Below, piece by piece: positions 51,107 to 62,000 of a stretch of 64,000 nt of DNA. The stretch comes from Planctomycetota bacterium. Its GTDB lineage: Bacteria; Planctomycetota; PLA2. The notes under the pieces were generated by a model. The model ran no database searches. It was not told the DNA's origin and saw only the letters and a list, made by a program, of their open reading frames with translations. Each line of letters starts with the position of its first letter. Position 1 is the stretch's first letter. Where the stretch lies: assembly GCA_021776785.1 (NCBI GenBank), contig JAJFFF010000011.1, forward strand, positions 1 to 64,000. The letters are read 5' to 3'. The position numbers were made by a program, and so were the translations under genes.

Positions 51107-53863
51107 GTCGCCGTTTTCGTGGCCCGTCACGATCATGCCGTCGCGAAAAGCAATGGAGTGGATGCGACCGTGCGTCGCAAACCGGATTATCTCGTTTCCG
51201 CTCTCGTCCGCCACGACGACGTAGTTCCGGCCGAGTGGATCTTCTTCGTAGTGCACACGGCGCGCGTTCGCGACGAGCCGCGCGCGCGCCGACGGCACGC
51301 TCCCGACGATCGCACCGGTATCGACATCGAAGACATTGGTTCCCGAGATTAAACGGTCGCCGTCGAAATGCAGTGCATCGTTGTCGGCCTGCAAGCCGCT
51401 GCGAACAGGGATCTTAGTTTTCCAAGCGCCCACCACGTGAACCCAGCGTTGCCCGGCTAAAAACTCCGGCGTCGCGGTTTCGATCGCCACCCGATCGCCG
51501 GACACCGCGAGCTGGCGAATAGGATTCTCGAATCGCTCGGTCCGGACGACGTCGCCCGACGCCGGATCCAGCCACACGAGATGGTGTCGGGTAGCGACGA
51601 CGACGTGGGCCCCCACGCCTCGTATGGCCGCGACACGAAACCCAACCTGCGAACCGTCGTGAAAGGTTTGGATCTCCCGATGGAGTCGGCGATCAGCAAC
51701 GGACCACACGCGGACTTCGTTGCGACCGCTCACGATCCAAGGACCGCAAACCGCAACGCCGCCAACAGCGCCGTCGTGCGCACGCGCCAGGCGCGTCCCG
51801 TCGCCACGATGCGCGTCCCAGACTTTGTACATCCACTCGGCGCGAGACACGATGACCCCGGGCCCTTCCGCAAGCTCCAGTACCGGACCGCGATGAGCCA
51901 AGATGTCCATGAGAGAACGCCCGGTCTTGTCGAGTACGCGCAGCCGCCCGTGCTCATCACCCGCCACAAGACGTCCATCCCGAAGATAAAGAACCGACAT
52001 GTACTTGCGGCTCTCGTCTTTGTGTTCGGCGACGCCGGTCGGTACCGAGTACACCGCCAGGCGCGTGGTCGCCAACCGATCGCCTGTTTCGTTGAGAGCG
52101 AACGCGCGGACACGACCGGAGATCCGTCTCGACACGCGACCTCCGCCGAGATCGACGACAACCACCTCGGGCCGCGCAATCCCCTTGGCGTATGCCAATC
52201 GCGCGCCGTTTCCAGAGAAACCAAACGACAACAGGTTTGGGCCCCTGGCGACATAGAGCTCACGGCCGGTTGCGAGTTCCAAGACGCGCAACGAGTCCGC
52301 GTACTTGTAGGCGAAACGTGCACCGTCCCGAGACAGAACGCCATGCGCCGCCTTGAAGCGTTGACCGCTTGGTAGGACCAGTTCCGCGCCGTCGCGGCGG
52401 ATCGCGATTCCATCGAACTGGAAGTGCCCGATCTCTCTTTCGGCGCACTCTCCCCACCGTAGCGGCGCGAGATCGATCGCCACATCGGGGCGAAGTACAA
52501 GCGCGTTGCCGCGCACATGCCAACTGCTACCGTACCCGCTCACGCGAAGAAGATCCGCGCGAACGCGTCGGCGCAACAAGTGCCATTCAAACGCGCGACG
52601 TTGTTCCGGAACACCGCGCAACGTCCGCCAAGCGGCGTTCGGTCGGTCTCCGTCGAGGCACAACTGTGCCGTCGTGATCCCGGCGCGGTAAGACGCACGC
52701 TCCGCCTCGCGACGTTGGGCCGTTTCGCGTCGATTCGCTGCGGTCAACTCGCGCCCGTTCTCGCGCTCGGCGTACGCGAACATCGCGCCGGCGATCGCCG
52801 CTACCAGTAACGCGGCCACCGCCCCCACAACCAACGTGCGATGTCGTTGGACCCGTCGTCGCATGCGCACGGACCACGGTTCGCGCCAAGCGGATACCGG
52901 TTCGTCGTTCAACCATCGCTCAATGTCGCGCGCGAGGTCGAGCACGACGCCGTAACGCGCGGACGGCGCATCGGCCATCGCCTTGCGGCAGACCGCGGCC
53001 AGCGGCTTCGGCACTTCCTCCAGTGATCCGCGCGGAACGCCGGTCAAAATCTTGCGTAGCGTCGCGCCAAGAGCAAAAACATCCGCCGCGGGACCAACGC
53101 TCTCGCCCCGCGCTTGCTCCGGACTCATGAACGCCGGGGATCCTTTGCCGACACCGACCCGGGTCGCTTCAACCTCCGCAAGCGGCCCGACCTCGGCAGA
53201 GTCTACACCCGGGTCAGTGTCCGAATTCGACTCCGCGTCGGCGACGGGCTTCGCGAGCCCCCAGTCGACAAGCATCGTTTCGCCGAACGGACCGAGCATG
53301 ATGTTTTGCGGCTTGATGTCGCGGTGCACCACGCCGCGATCGTGCGCGTACGCGACGGCCTCGCAGACGGTTCCGAACTTGCGCAGCAGCGTGCGTACGT
53401 TCTCGCCGCGGTCGATCGCCTGATCGAGTGTTTCGCCGCGCACAAAACGCATCGCATAAAACGGACGCCCGCGCGCATCGCGGCCGAGACCGTAAACCGG
53501 AACGATCGCCGGATGCTCCAAACGGCCCGTGATCTCGGCTTCACGCACGAACCGGTCGTGTAGGTCGCGCCGCTGCGTCCGCTTGAGAGCAACTTCGCGA
53601 CCGAGCTCGGTGTCGTCCGCTTTGTAGACCTCGCCCAACCCGCCGCGCGCGTGCAACGTCGTCGGCCGATAGCGACCCGCCTCGGAAAGATCGACGGGCG
53701 CAGCGCCGCCCCCGAGCAGTCCATCCAGACTCTCAAGGGCGGCAAGTTCGGCTCTCAGCTGCGGCAGCAGTTCCGGGCAGTCCCGGCAAAGCGCTTCGGG
53801 CGTAATCGGCTCGCCCCGCTCGCGCGCGTCCTCGTAGAGGTCAAGTAGCCGGTCGATGTTCAT
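51068..53863 (-). CDS. Membrane-anchored Ser/Thr kinase with beta-propeller-like repeats
   Basis: The protein has 931 residues from ATG 53863. The kinase spans ~65-325: Gly loop ARGGLGEVYKA (72-82), Lys94, HRDIKPQN (170-177) and DWG (190-192, replacing DFG). A membrane span lies near 335-360 (LVVGAVAALLVAAIAGAMFA). The remaining ~570 residues are beta-propeller-like strands with weak WD pairs (LRVLDKTGRSLMDIL, MYKVWDAHRG, NEVRVWSVADR), presumably outside the cytoplasm. It follows the thioredoxin-like gene by 2 nt on the same strand, so the two are co-transcribed. Start 53863 is preferred over 53881. Confidence 0.9.
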   Translation of the reverse strand: MNIDRLLDLYEDARERGEPITPEALCRDCPELLPQLRAELAALESLDGLLGGGAAPVDLSEAGRYRPTTLHARGGLGEVYKADDTELGREVALKRTQRRDLHDRFVREAEITGRLEHPAIVPVYGLGRDARGRPFYAMRFVRGETLDQAIDRGENVRTLLRKFGTVCEAVAYAHDRGVVHRDIKPQNIMLGPFGETMLVDWGLAKPVADAESNSDTDPGVDSAEVGPLAEVEATRVGVGKGSPAFMSPEQARGESVGPAADVFALGATLRKILTGVPRGSLEEVPKPLAAVCRKAMADAPSARYGVVLDLARDIERWLNDEPVSAWREPWSVRMRRRVQRHRTLVVGAVAALLVAAIAGAMFAYAERENGRELTAANRRETAQRREAERASYRAGITTAQLCLDGDRPNAAWRTLRGVPEQRRAFEWHLLRRRVRADLLRVSGYGSSWHVRGNALVLRPDVAIDLAPLRWGECAEREIGHFQFDGIAIRRDGAELVLPSGQRFKAAHGVLSRDGARFAYKYADSLRVLELATGRELYVARGPNLLSFGFSGNGARLAYAKGIARPEVVVVDLGGGRVSRRISGRVRAFALNETGDRLATTRLAVYSVPTGVAEHKDESRKYMSVLYLRDGRLVAGDEHGRLRVLDKTGRSLMDILAHRGPVLELAEGPGVIVSRAEWMYKVWDAHRGDGTRLARAHDGAVGGVAVCGPWIVSGRNEVRVWSVADRRLHREIQTFHDGSQVGFRVAAIRGVGAHVVVATRHHLVWLDPASGDVVRTERFENPIRQLAVSGDRVAIETATPEFLAGQRWVHVVGAWKTKIPVRSGLQADNDALHFDGDRLISGTNVFDVDTGAIVGSVPSARARLVANARRVHYEEDPLGRNYVVVADESGNEIIRFATHGRIHSIAFRDGMIVTGHENGDLGVWQGAPQGPR

Positions 53864-53865
53864 GA

Positions 53866-54687
53866 TTACGGCACGTCCCACAGCGCCTCGGTTGCCGCCA
53901 TATTTTTAAGGAGGAGCTCAATGGCCGTCGAGAGTTTGTTTTGATCGAGGTCTTTTGAGGCCAGCGCCAAGCTCAGTTTCAGCATCGTGCCGTCCGCTTC
54001 AAAGTGCATCTCACCGAAGTCCCAACTCTTTTCCAAGAGGCGCAGAATGCGGATCGGGTCGGCGCGCAACAGGCGTTCTTTGCGAATGAGAGGAGCGTAA
54101 ATCCAAGTGCGCGTCGTGCCCGGCTGCACCACCACGCGCCATGTACGCGTCCCGCGCTTGATCGCAACGCGGTGGATGCCGCGGTCGTCGGTGCGAAACG
54201 TGTATCCGGCGTTGCGGAGCATCACGGCGTGCGTCGCCGGCTTGGCGACTGCCGGACCCGCGGCAGCCGGAGCGGCCGCGGTAGGGTTCAACAAGGCACT
54301 GAGTTTGCCGACGAAGTCAGCCGTGTTCTTAAACCCGGTGATGCGCCCTTTGTCCGTAACACCTTTCTCCGTGCATGCGAGCACAAGAACCGTGGGCAAC
54401 ATCGTGATTTTGAAGTTCACAAGCAACTTCGCGACGTTGCCGGCCGCGTCGTCAACGGACGCATTCTGTTTGGCGAACACAGCATCGAGTCCGCGCGCGG
54501 CTGGCAAGCCCTCGCGTTCGAGCCGCTGGCACGCGACGTTGCGATCTTGGTAGAGAAAGAGCACGAGAGGCTTCTTCGCCTTGAGCGCGGCGGTGTGACC
54601 GGCAACGAGCGTGGTATGTACGGGGGCCGATATCGCGGTCGCGTGGACGACGGTGTGAACGAGGAGAGTGAGAATGAAGAGTCGCAT
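53866..54687 (-). CDS. Exported thioredoxin-fold protein
   Basis: The protein has 273 residues from ATG 54687 (AAGGA upstream). MRLFILTLLVHTVVHATA is a signal peptide. Residues ~25-130 form a thioredoxin-like domain (KPLVLFLYQDRNVACQRLER, LLVNFKITMLPTVLVLA) that keeps the cis-Pro (MLPTV) but lacks a CxxC active site, so it is more likely a binding or chaperone-type domain. An Ala/Pro linker precedes a C-terminal YbjN-like alpha/beta part (TWRVVVQPGTTRTWIYAPL). It is 2 nt upstream of the kinase gene and may present a signal to that kinase's outer domain. Confidence 0.72.
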   Translation of the reverse strand: MRLFILTLLVHTVVHATAISAPVHTTLVAGHTAALKAKKPLVLFLYQDRNVACQRLEREGLPAARGLDAVFAKQNASVDDAAGNVAKLLVNFKITMLPTVLVLACTEKGVTDKGRITGFKNTADFVGKLSALLNPTAAAPAAAGPAVAKPATHAVMLRNAGYTFRTDDRGIHRVAIKRGTRTWRVVVQPGTTRTWIYAPLIRKERLLRADPIRILRLLEKSWDFGEMHFEADGTMLKLSLALASKDLDQNKLSTAIELLLKNMAATEALWDVP

Positions 54688-54716
54688 GGGAGTTCCTTTC
54701 AAAAGTTTGGTTAGAG

Positions 54717-55679
54717 TTAGCGAGGCGCACGGGCGTTGCGCGTGACGTAGCGAATCAACGGGTCGTTGGATCCGCCCGCCACGACCGACTGGACAAACCG
54801 GGCGCGGGCATAGACGTCGGGATGGGAGTGCTGGCTGGCGAGGCGCAGGAACGCACGGGCGCGCTGCAAACGGTCGAGCTCGGCGCGACGATCGGCGATC
54901 GCTTGCTTCACGCGCGCCAACCGCGCGAACGTCGTCGCGGATCGGGATTGCTGGAACGCGAGCTCGATCTGCGCTTCGTTTTTTTGAAGACGCTCGATCT
55001 GCAAAGCGACGCGCGGGAGTTCGGTATCCACGCGGCGCGGATCGGGACGCAGTTGCGCGAACACGCCAAACTGCGAGGTCACAACCTTGATTCCGGCTCG
55101 CTGGAGCAGCACGGTTGCATACGCGTCCGCCTCGGCCTCACAGAGGCGAGAGTAGAGACGCTCCACGAGCGCGCGCTCGATGGCCGCAACCTTGAGGCGA
55201 CGACGCAGCGCACGTTTGCGAAAGCTGTGACGCGCGACGATATGGCTGAGTTCGTGCGCGATCACGGCCGCCAACTCTTCGTTGTTGAGTCGACGCAGAA
55301 GCGTATCGCTGACGTAGATGCGATCGCCGCCGGCAGTAAACGCATCCACGCCGCCGGCGCGAAAAATGCGGACGTGCACCGTGGCGGACCGAGGTCCTGC
55401 AGCCTTGCGAAGACGCGTGAGCGCATGCCCGATACGGAGCTCGCCCAGCGCGTCGTCGGTGCGCAATGACAGATTCAATTTCTGTTCGACCTGGCGCGCC
55501 CGCTCCACATCCAGACGCCAATCCGCAGCGCTGGAACGGAGTGCCGCTGCGAATTCCGCAGCCGGATCCGGTTGACCGGTCGACACGTAGCGCTCGCGGT
55601 AGATCCGCAGATCGGCCGCGCTTTCCCCGGCCCATGCCGCGGTTGTGAGCAACAAGAGAGTAGTGAGAGTTCGATGCAT
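54717..55679 (-). CDS. Exported M48 family metalloprotease
   Basis: The protein has 320 residues from ATG 55679. MHRTLTTLLLLTTAAWAGE is a signal peptide. The zinc site is HELSH (142-146) in LAAVIAHELSHIVARHS, with the third ligand in LCEAEADAYATVLLQ. This matches periplasmic BepA/YfgC-like M48 proteases, which handle outer-membrane protein quality control, though the TPR domain of BepA is absent and a coiled segment (IERLQKNEAQIELAFQQSRS) is present instead. It lies just upstream of the thioredoxin-like/kinase pair on the same strand (29-bp gap), so it may belong to that operon. Confidence 0.85.
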   Translation of the reverse strand: MHRTLTTLLLLTTAAWAGESAADLRIYRERYVSTGQPDPAAEFAAALRSSAADWRLDVERARQVEQKLNLSLRTDDALGELRIGHALTRLRKAAGPRSATVHVRIFRAGGVDAFTAGGDRIYVSDTLLRRLNNEELAAVIAHELSHIVARHSFRKRALRRRLKVAAIERALVERLYSRLCEAEADAYATVLLQRAGIKVVTSQFGVFAQLRPDPRRVDTELPRVALQIERLQKNEAQIELAFQQSRSATTFARLARVKQAIADRRAELDRLQRARAFLRLASQHSHPDVYARARFVQSVVAGGSNDPLIRYVTRNARAPR

Positions 55680-55789
55680 AACACCCCCCTGAGCGGCATG
55701 AACCCGAGCAAGGGGGCAAAAAAAAAACCGAAAACTGCCCGGTACCCGATCCGCTACGATTTCCGGGCACGGAAGGACCCGCACTCGAA

Positions 55790-56236
55790 TTGATTGAACT
55801 GCACCCCATCACGCCGGAGAACCACGCCGCGGCCCGCAAGCTCGCGGTGGCGCCGGAGCAACGAAACTTCGTCGCGACGATCGACAAATCGTTGGCGGAC
55901 GCCTACGTGTACAAGGACGCGCTCTTTCGGATCGCGTTCCACAACGACCAGCCGGTCGGCTACGTGCTGGTGTTCCCGTTCGACAAGGGCGAGAAGCGGG
56001 TCGTCAACATCGTGCGTCTCATGATCGACGCACAGTTCCAGGGCCAAGGACTCGGCCGCGCGCTGCTGAACAAAACGCTCGCGTGGATCGATTCGCTCAC
56101 GCCGACACCGGACGAGGTGCGCATCTCCACGCTCCCCGCAAACGTACGCGCGCTGACGCTATACCGAAGCGCCGGCTTTGAAGGCAGCGCGTTAGAAGAC
56201 GGCGAAGTCGCGCTGTACCGTGTCGCGGGCCGCTAG
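55790..56236 (+). CDS. GNAT N-acetyltransferase
   Basis: The protein has 148 residues and starts at TTG 55790. IELHPITPENHAAARKLAV, then VGYVLVFPFDKGEKRVVNIV, the acetyl-CoA loop QFQGQGLGRALLNKTLAWI and ISTLPANVRALTLYRSAGF are typical of diamine- or protein-type GNATs. The acceptor is unknown. It is convergent with the carbamoyltransferase and overlaps its 3' end by 4 bp. The rare TTG start and the short 110-bp gap to the divergent protease suggest a compact divergent promoter. Confidence 0.85.
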   Translation: MIELHPITPENHAAARKLAVAPEQRNFVATIDKSLADAYVYKDALFRIAFHNDQPVGYVLVFPFDKGEKRVVNIVRLMIDAQFQGQGLGRALLNKTLAWIDSLTPTPDEVRISTLPANVRALTLYRSAGFEGSALEDGEVALYRVAGR

Positions 56237-57990
56237 CGCTTACGCTGCTTGAGCCGGCCAAACCAGCTCTTTTGGACCATCCAGTCGTGGATGACGAGTG
56301 CGTCCATGCCGCAGCGCAAAAAGCAACTCACCGCATCCATGGGCGCTTCGACGATCGGTTCGCCTCTTAGGTTGAAGCTGGTGTTCAATAGCATCGGAAC
56401 GCCGGTCTCTTTGTAGAACGCCTCGATCAGCGCATGAAAGCGCGGACTGCGATCCTTGTGCACCGTTTGAACGCGCGCCGTCCCGTCGACATGCACGATG
56501 CCCGCGACCGCGGCCTGTTTCTCCGGACGCACCTTGCGCACAAGCAACATGAAGGGCGACTCGGCTTCGCCCTCAAAGTACTCGTTGGCGTGCTCTGCGA
56601 GCACGGCCGGCGCGAACGGACGAAACCCCTGGCGATGTTTCACGCGCGCGTTCACGTGGTCTTTGATCTCGGCGGAGCGCGGGTCGGCGAGAATGCTGCG
56701 ATGACCGAGTGCGCGCGGCCCGAACTCGGAACCGCCCTGAAACCAACCGAGGACTTGGCCCTTGGACAACAGCATGGCCGCCTCGGTGCAGACATCGTCC
56801 GCTTTCCGGCGCTTGGTCGCGGCGCGAACCGCCACCGGACGAAACGCCTCGTCCTCGTCGAACCGATCGTAGGTGCGGCCCAGCGCGGCCGACCGCATCT
56901 CGCTAGGTCGGTCGCCTTTCCCGAGCACAAGATGGCCATAGAGCGCACAACCCAACGCGATCCCGTCATCTCCGGCAGCGGGTTGGATGTAGATCGATTC
57001 GAAGGCGGTCTCGTCGAGGATGCGTCCGTTCGCGACGCAGTTCAACGCGACGCCGCCGGCGAGGCAAAGGTGCTTCGCACCGGTTTGTTGCTGAAGCGTG
57101 CGTGCGCGCTCGACCAAGATGCGCTCGGCGTCGTCTTGCACCTGACGCGCGACATCGGACCAATGATCGCGGTCGTTGGATGCGAGCCACTCTTCGTCCG
57201 TCTCGCCGAGATAAGGTCGGTGAAACCGACCGTCCCAAGTGTGCGCGACAAGCTCCCCGTCGCGAAGCTCCATGAGAGGACGATCGAGTAGCTTGCCGAA
57301 CGGCGCAAGGCCCATCACCTCGCCGCAGCAATTCCAATCGCCGAAGATGTACTCGGAAACGCGGCTGTACACAGCACCGAGTCCGTCCATGTTGATGAAT
57401 TCTTCGCTCAACATGCCCTTCGTCGGGTGCAGCCACACCTTGCGAATCGGATGGATTCCTTCCGCATCGAAACGGTAGTAAGACTCCGACTCCCGCGCGA
57501 GCGGAGGCGCGTCATCGTCGGCCGGAAGCGGCTCGGTCACGTCGCATCGATAGCTCCCGACGCCGTCCACGATCATGATCGCGCCCGTCGAAAACGGAGA
57601 CGCCGCGAAGGCGCTGTACGCGTGCGCCACGTGGTGCGAGATATCGACGACGCGCGGGTCTTTGGACCGAAAGAGCGGGTGGCCTAGAGCGCGTTCCCGA
57701 TCCGGCCGTTTGAGTTGGTTGGGTTGGTGATGGTGAGCAAGCCGTTCTTCAAGTTCCCCAACAGGAAGGATGTAGCAGTTGCGGACGATGTGGTGAACGT
57801 CGTTGAGCTCAATGCCGGCTGTCGCAAGGCAGTAGTCGACGGGATCTTTGTAGGACCCGGTGTCGTGTTTTTTGCGAGTGACCCGCTCCTTGGCGATCGC
57901 CACGACGGGCTCGCCGTTCTTGAGCAGACACGCCGCCACGTCGTGGTCGTACGCATTGATGCCGAGGACCCAGAGATCGCTGTCCGCCAT
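56233..57990 (-). CDS. NodU/CmcH-type carbamoyltransferase
   Basis: The protein has 585 residues from ATG 57990. The N-terminal Kae1-like domain has LGINAYDHDVAACLLKNGEP, the metal-binding His pair in VDISHHVAHAYSAFAASPF, IMIVDGVGSYRCDVTEPL and the LCLAGGVALNCVANGRIL block. The C-terminal YrdC-like half has GWFQGGSEFGPRALGHRSIL and HRQGFRPFAPAVL, ending LNTSFNLRGEPIVEAP. These enzymes use carbamoyl phosphate and ATP to carbamoylate sugars or antibiotic hydroxyls. No biosynthetic cluster surrounds it. It is divergent from the phosphotransferase-like gene, with a 90-bp gap. Confidence 0.92.
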   Translation of the reverse strand: MADSDLWVLGINAYDHDVAACLLKNGEPVVAIAKERVTRKKHDTGSYKDPVDYCLATAGIELNDVHHIVRNCYILPVGELEERLAHHHQPNQLKRPDRERALGHPLFRSKDPRVVDISHHVAHAYSAFAASPFSTGAIMIVDGVGSYRCDVTEPLPADDDAPPLARESESYYRFDAEGIHPIRKVWLHPTKGMLSEEFINMDGLGAVYSRVSEYIFGDWNCCGEVMGLAPFGKLLDRPLMELRDGELVAHTWDGRFHRPYLGETDEEWLASNDRDHWSDVARQVQDDAERILVERARTLQQQTGAKHLCLAGGVALNCVANGRILDETAFESIYIQPAAGDDGIALGCALYGHLVLGKGDRPSEMRSAALGRTYDRFDEDEAFRPVAVRAATKRRKADDVCTEAAMLLSKGQVLGWFQGGSEFGPRALGHRSILADPRSAEIKDHVNARVKHRQGFRPFAPAVLAEHANEYFEGEAESPFMLLVRKVRPEKQAAVAGIVHVDGTARVQTVHKDRSPRFHALIEAFYKETGVPMLLNTSFNLRGEPIVEAPMDAVSCFLRCGMDALVIHDWMVQKSWFGRLKQRKR

Positions 57991-58080
57991 GAACTGCTGG
58001 AGTTCTAACAGCCGAGCGGAAGCGGCGCCACCTCGGTTGCACTCGCCCGCTGGGCGATCGGCATCTAGGATGGGCGCGCG

Positions 58081-58932
58081 ATGACCGGCTCCAAACAAGC
58101 GCGAGATCAGGACGCACGGGCGCGCATCGAAGCGGCGTTTCCGAAACTACGGCCGCAAGAGGTCCGTTACTTCGGCGAAGGATGCGACTTCCAGATGTTT
58201 GAGGTGGACGGGACGTGGCTGTTCCGCATCCCAAAGCGCGCACGCGAGATCGAACGGTTAAAGCGCGAACGGGCGTTGCTGGAGAAACTAGCCGGGCGTC
58301 TTCCGGTCCAAATACCTCGCTTCGACTACTTCGCGCCGGGGGTTGCCGGCTACCGGCGACTGGACGGGCTGGCGATGGCGCGCCAAGTCCCCCGACGCGC
58401 GTTCGCTTGTTCGCTCGGAGAGTTTGCGGCGGCGTTGCACGCGGTCGATGTCGGCGACATGGCCATGCCGGGCGAGCTCGACACGGGCGGGATGCAGGGT
58501 TTTTTCGACGACGTGCGCAAGGGGCTGGAAGCCGCCCGACCAAATCTCAACGAAAGTGTGTTCGCGCGATGTGAAGCCATGCTCAATGAGCCGGTCCCTC
58601 CGCCCTATGCCGGCGCGCGGTGCTTGGTGCACAATGACATTTATCCGGCGCACGTTCTCCTTCGAGAAGACGGCGGCATCCGCGCCGTGCTCGACTGGGG
58701 CGACGCGATCGTCGGCAACCCGGCGCGCGACTTCGCGGTGGCTTATTTTTGGGGCGGCGAGCCGTATCTTCAAACCGCGCTCGCGCATTACGGACAACCG
58801 ATCGACGAACCTGTCGCACGGTTTCTCGGCGTGGGCACGGCGATCAGCCACCTGACGTACGGCGCCCGCATCGATGACGAGGTTTATGTCCAGACAGGCC
58901 TCGAAAGCATCACGCGCATGGCGACTCGATAG
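58081..58932 (+). CDS. Aminoglycoside-phosphotransferase-like kinase
   Basis: The protein has 283 residues. It has an APH/choline-kinase fold: an N-lobe with FGEGCDFQMFEVDGTWLFR and a basic nucleotide region (IPKRAREIERLKRERALLEK), the Brenner-type catalytic loop LVHNDIYPAHVLL (Asp in HND) and the metal Asp in VLDWGDAIVGNPARDFAV. It phosphorylates a hydroxyl on a small molecule, and antibiotic resistance cannot be inferred from the fold. It starts 90 bp from the divergent carbamoyltransferase, so the two may act on the same kind of compound. Confidence 0.87.
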   Translation: MTGSKQARDQDARARIEAAFPKLRPQEVRYFGEGCDFQMFEVDGTWLFRIPKRAREIERLKRERALLEKLAGRLPVQIPRFDYFAPGVAGYRRLDGLAMARQVPRRAFACSLGEFAAALHAVDVGDMAMPGELDTGGMQGFFDDVRKGLEAARPNLNESVFARCEAMLNEPVPPPYAGARCLVHNDIYPAHVLLREDGGIRAVLDWGDAIVGNPARDFAVAYFWGGEPYLQTALAHYGQPIDEPVARFLGVGTAISHLTYGARIDDEVYVQTGLESITRMATR

Positions 58933-59037
58933 GCGTTTGTCTAAGACAGTTTGACGCGTCGATCCCGCCCACCGAATCAGTCGCTGCCCAGACCTAGCAT
59001 CTAGCCGTTCGAATTCTCGGACGCACACGGAGGAATG

Positions 59038-62000
59038 ATGCGAAATCTCTTACTCGGAGCCATTTTGTGCTTCGGCGTAGCCTGCAGCGGTAGTAGCAGC
59101 GACGCCCAAGTCGGGAGTGGTGTAGCCGTCAATCAGGCGCCGCGACTTGGATGCGTCAAAGGCGTCTCCACGGCCGGCGGCGCACGTATTCTTGTTTGCT
59201 GGGGCGAGGCGCAAGACGACGCCGATGCGCCCTCGGCGGTCCGTTACCGGGTCTATCTAAGCGCCACGAGTGGAGGCCACAACTTCGCCTCACCCGTAGC
59301 GACTTCGAGCCCCGGTGCGAACTGCATGCAGCTGTCCAGCGCCAACTCGTCGTTGATCGCGGTCGGCGCGGAAGTCTTTGTCGTGGTCCGCGCTGTGGAT
59401 TCAGCCGGACTCGAGAACGAAAACACTGTCGAGTGCGCGTGCACATGCGTCGACCCGCAAAACGTGGCGTATGTACACAACACGAAAAGCGTCGGAGTCT
59501 TAGGCGATTCGACAAATCCGTTCCCCAACATTCAGTCCGCGATCGACGCGATCCCCGCAGAGGGCGGCCTCGTGCTCATCGCGGGTGGAACGTACAGCGA
59601 GCTCGCGGCGGCGACCGACCGCGGCGATCTCATCTCCACGATCGGCATCTACGGCTCGTTTAGCGCCACGGACTTCACGGCCGGCGCGACGGCCCAAACG
59701 CTGCTCGGCGGCGTGGACTTCGATGCCAATCCGACGATCCTAGACGGCAACGGGCTCGACCCCGCTCCGGCGATCGGCCATTTAGACATTCAAAACAACC
59801 ATCGCCGCACGTACGTCGGTTCGATCGCGTTTCGCGACAACGAACGCCAGACGCTGCTCGGCGGCATCGGGGTAAACCTCGTTGTTTGCTGTTGCTCGTT
59901 TGTTGACTCGGATCCGTCGATTACGGACACGGACTCGCCGCTCCACGGTATTTTTCTCTCCGACGACGGCGTACGAGACGGCACGGAGATGCCGCTCGTG
60001 GCCGGAAACGGCGTATTGGCCAACCGCTTCAGTCTTGTCGGCTCGTTCTTCGACGAATTCCGCGACGACGGATCCGAGAATTTGTCAACGGGATGCGTCC
60101 ACCTCGAAGACACATTCGACTTGATCGAGATTGGCGGTTGCCGGGCCGAAGATTCGTTCGCATTCGTAACCGCGCTCGTAGACGCCGCTCCCGGCTCCGC
60201 GTTCACGGTTCGTTTCGAGTGCAACGACGCCGCGCGCATCAACTTCGGACCTAGTTTTTCGGGCGATTTCAATTCCGGCCCTCTTCTCGTGGAGGACCAA
60301 ACAGACGGCCTTGCGATGGTTGCGGGAGTGGTTGCGGGAAGCGTCAACATCCATATTCTTCGCAACCGCGTCGCCGGCGCCGACCGTGGTCTTGAGATCC
60401 GCGGGTTCGGAAATCACGGGACGAGCCACACGCTGCGCAGCGAAGGCAATTTCTTAGCGGCCGTCGACAGCCGCGGCGTTTCATGGAACCCGTTCTTCAA
60501 TAACGAAGATGACTCCGATGTCCTCTCCGCCACGACCCTGAACTATTCGTCGACCCGCGACACGTTTGGAGGCATGAACTCCGAGGGATTCGAAGTGCGG
60601 TCGCTGACGCCGCCCGCCGGAGCCACCGTGACCGTTACGGTCCGCGAACTCGCCCTGATCCAGGGCGACAGCGAAGCCGTCGAAGTCGGCCAGCTGTTCA
60701 GCCAGATCGACGATACGCCCTTCTCCCAAGACGGGACGAACCAGACCTTTACGTTCGAGATGTGCTCGGTCTTTAGCGTCGACGGATTCGTGCGTGTTTC
60801 GCAGTCCGCCTACCGCGGCGGAAGCACGATTCTGAGCGCCACCGACAACGCCTGCGACGGCCTGACGGATGAGTTCTTGGACCTAAACCTCGGGCCGCTC
60901 TACACGAACGTGACGTCGCTGCCCAACGATGCAACCTTAGAGGAGCGCATCACGGTCACAGACAACGTCGCGCGCAACTCGGACGAGTCGAGCAACGAGT
61001 TTTGCCGCCTACGGCTCAACGTCCACTCGCCCATGTCGCATGTCACGGTCAGCCGCAACGACGCGCGGCGCACCGACGAGCTCTTAGACGCCGATTACAC
61101 GTTCGGCACCGCGCCGAACATCAACTTCACGAACTACGTTGAAGGCAACTTCTTGCGCAGTAGCGACGACGACGGTTGCGTCGACATCTTCTTCGCCAGC
61201 GAGGAAGAGGGCGAGCGCGGCGCCGGCGATGCCTTCGTTCGCATTTGCAACAACGATTTCCACTCCGGTCGCGACAACATCGAGATCCGCGACGACTTCG
61301 AAACCGGCCCGAGCATTCGCGGCTACGCGGTCATTGCGTACAACACAATCAAAGGGCCGACGGAAGGCGACGGCACCGATTTTCGGGTCGCCAACGGCAC
61401 CTGGAGTCTGCTCTTTGCGCGCAACCAGGTCTTTGCGGGCGGCGACGATGACGAGCCGGCGCTCAACATTGCGGTGGACGGCCAGACCAGCATGGGGCTG
61501 GACGCGATGGTTCGCAACAACCTCGCGGCGTTCTCCGGCGACGGGTTTGGGCACAACGGCTCCGGGATGCCGGTCGGCCAGTTTGTCAACAACACCGTCG
61601 CGTTCGTCGGGCACGGTCCGTCCGACATGATTCTCGGCACGCGAACCAGTGTCACGGTCGCGGAGAGTCGCGAAATGGGCATCCATTCGCCCAACTACAT
61701 CCACAACTGCATCAGCCACGGCAACATCGCGTTCGACATCAACCCGACATCGATCGCGACCTATTCGATTCTCGAAGAGCCGTTCTCGAGCGCCGGTATG
61801 GGCTCGATCCTCGGCAACCCTCTGTTCACTCTCAATGGCGATATAACCACGCCGCTGGGCTTTGTGGCCCTGCGCGCGGACAGCCCGACGTTTAATGCCG
61901 GCGACCCGTCGTCTGAGTTCAACGACCCGAACGGGACGCGCAACGACATGGGCGCATTCGGCGGCCCCGGCGCCGGAACGCTCGGTCCCCTGGCAACGAC

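Noticed and set aside
58081..58932. Antibiotic-resistance aminoglycoside phosphotransferase
   Set aside because: Only the general APH fold can be supported. The substrate-defining residues are not those of a known resistance enzyme family as far as I can see.
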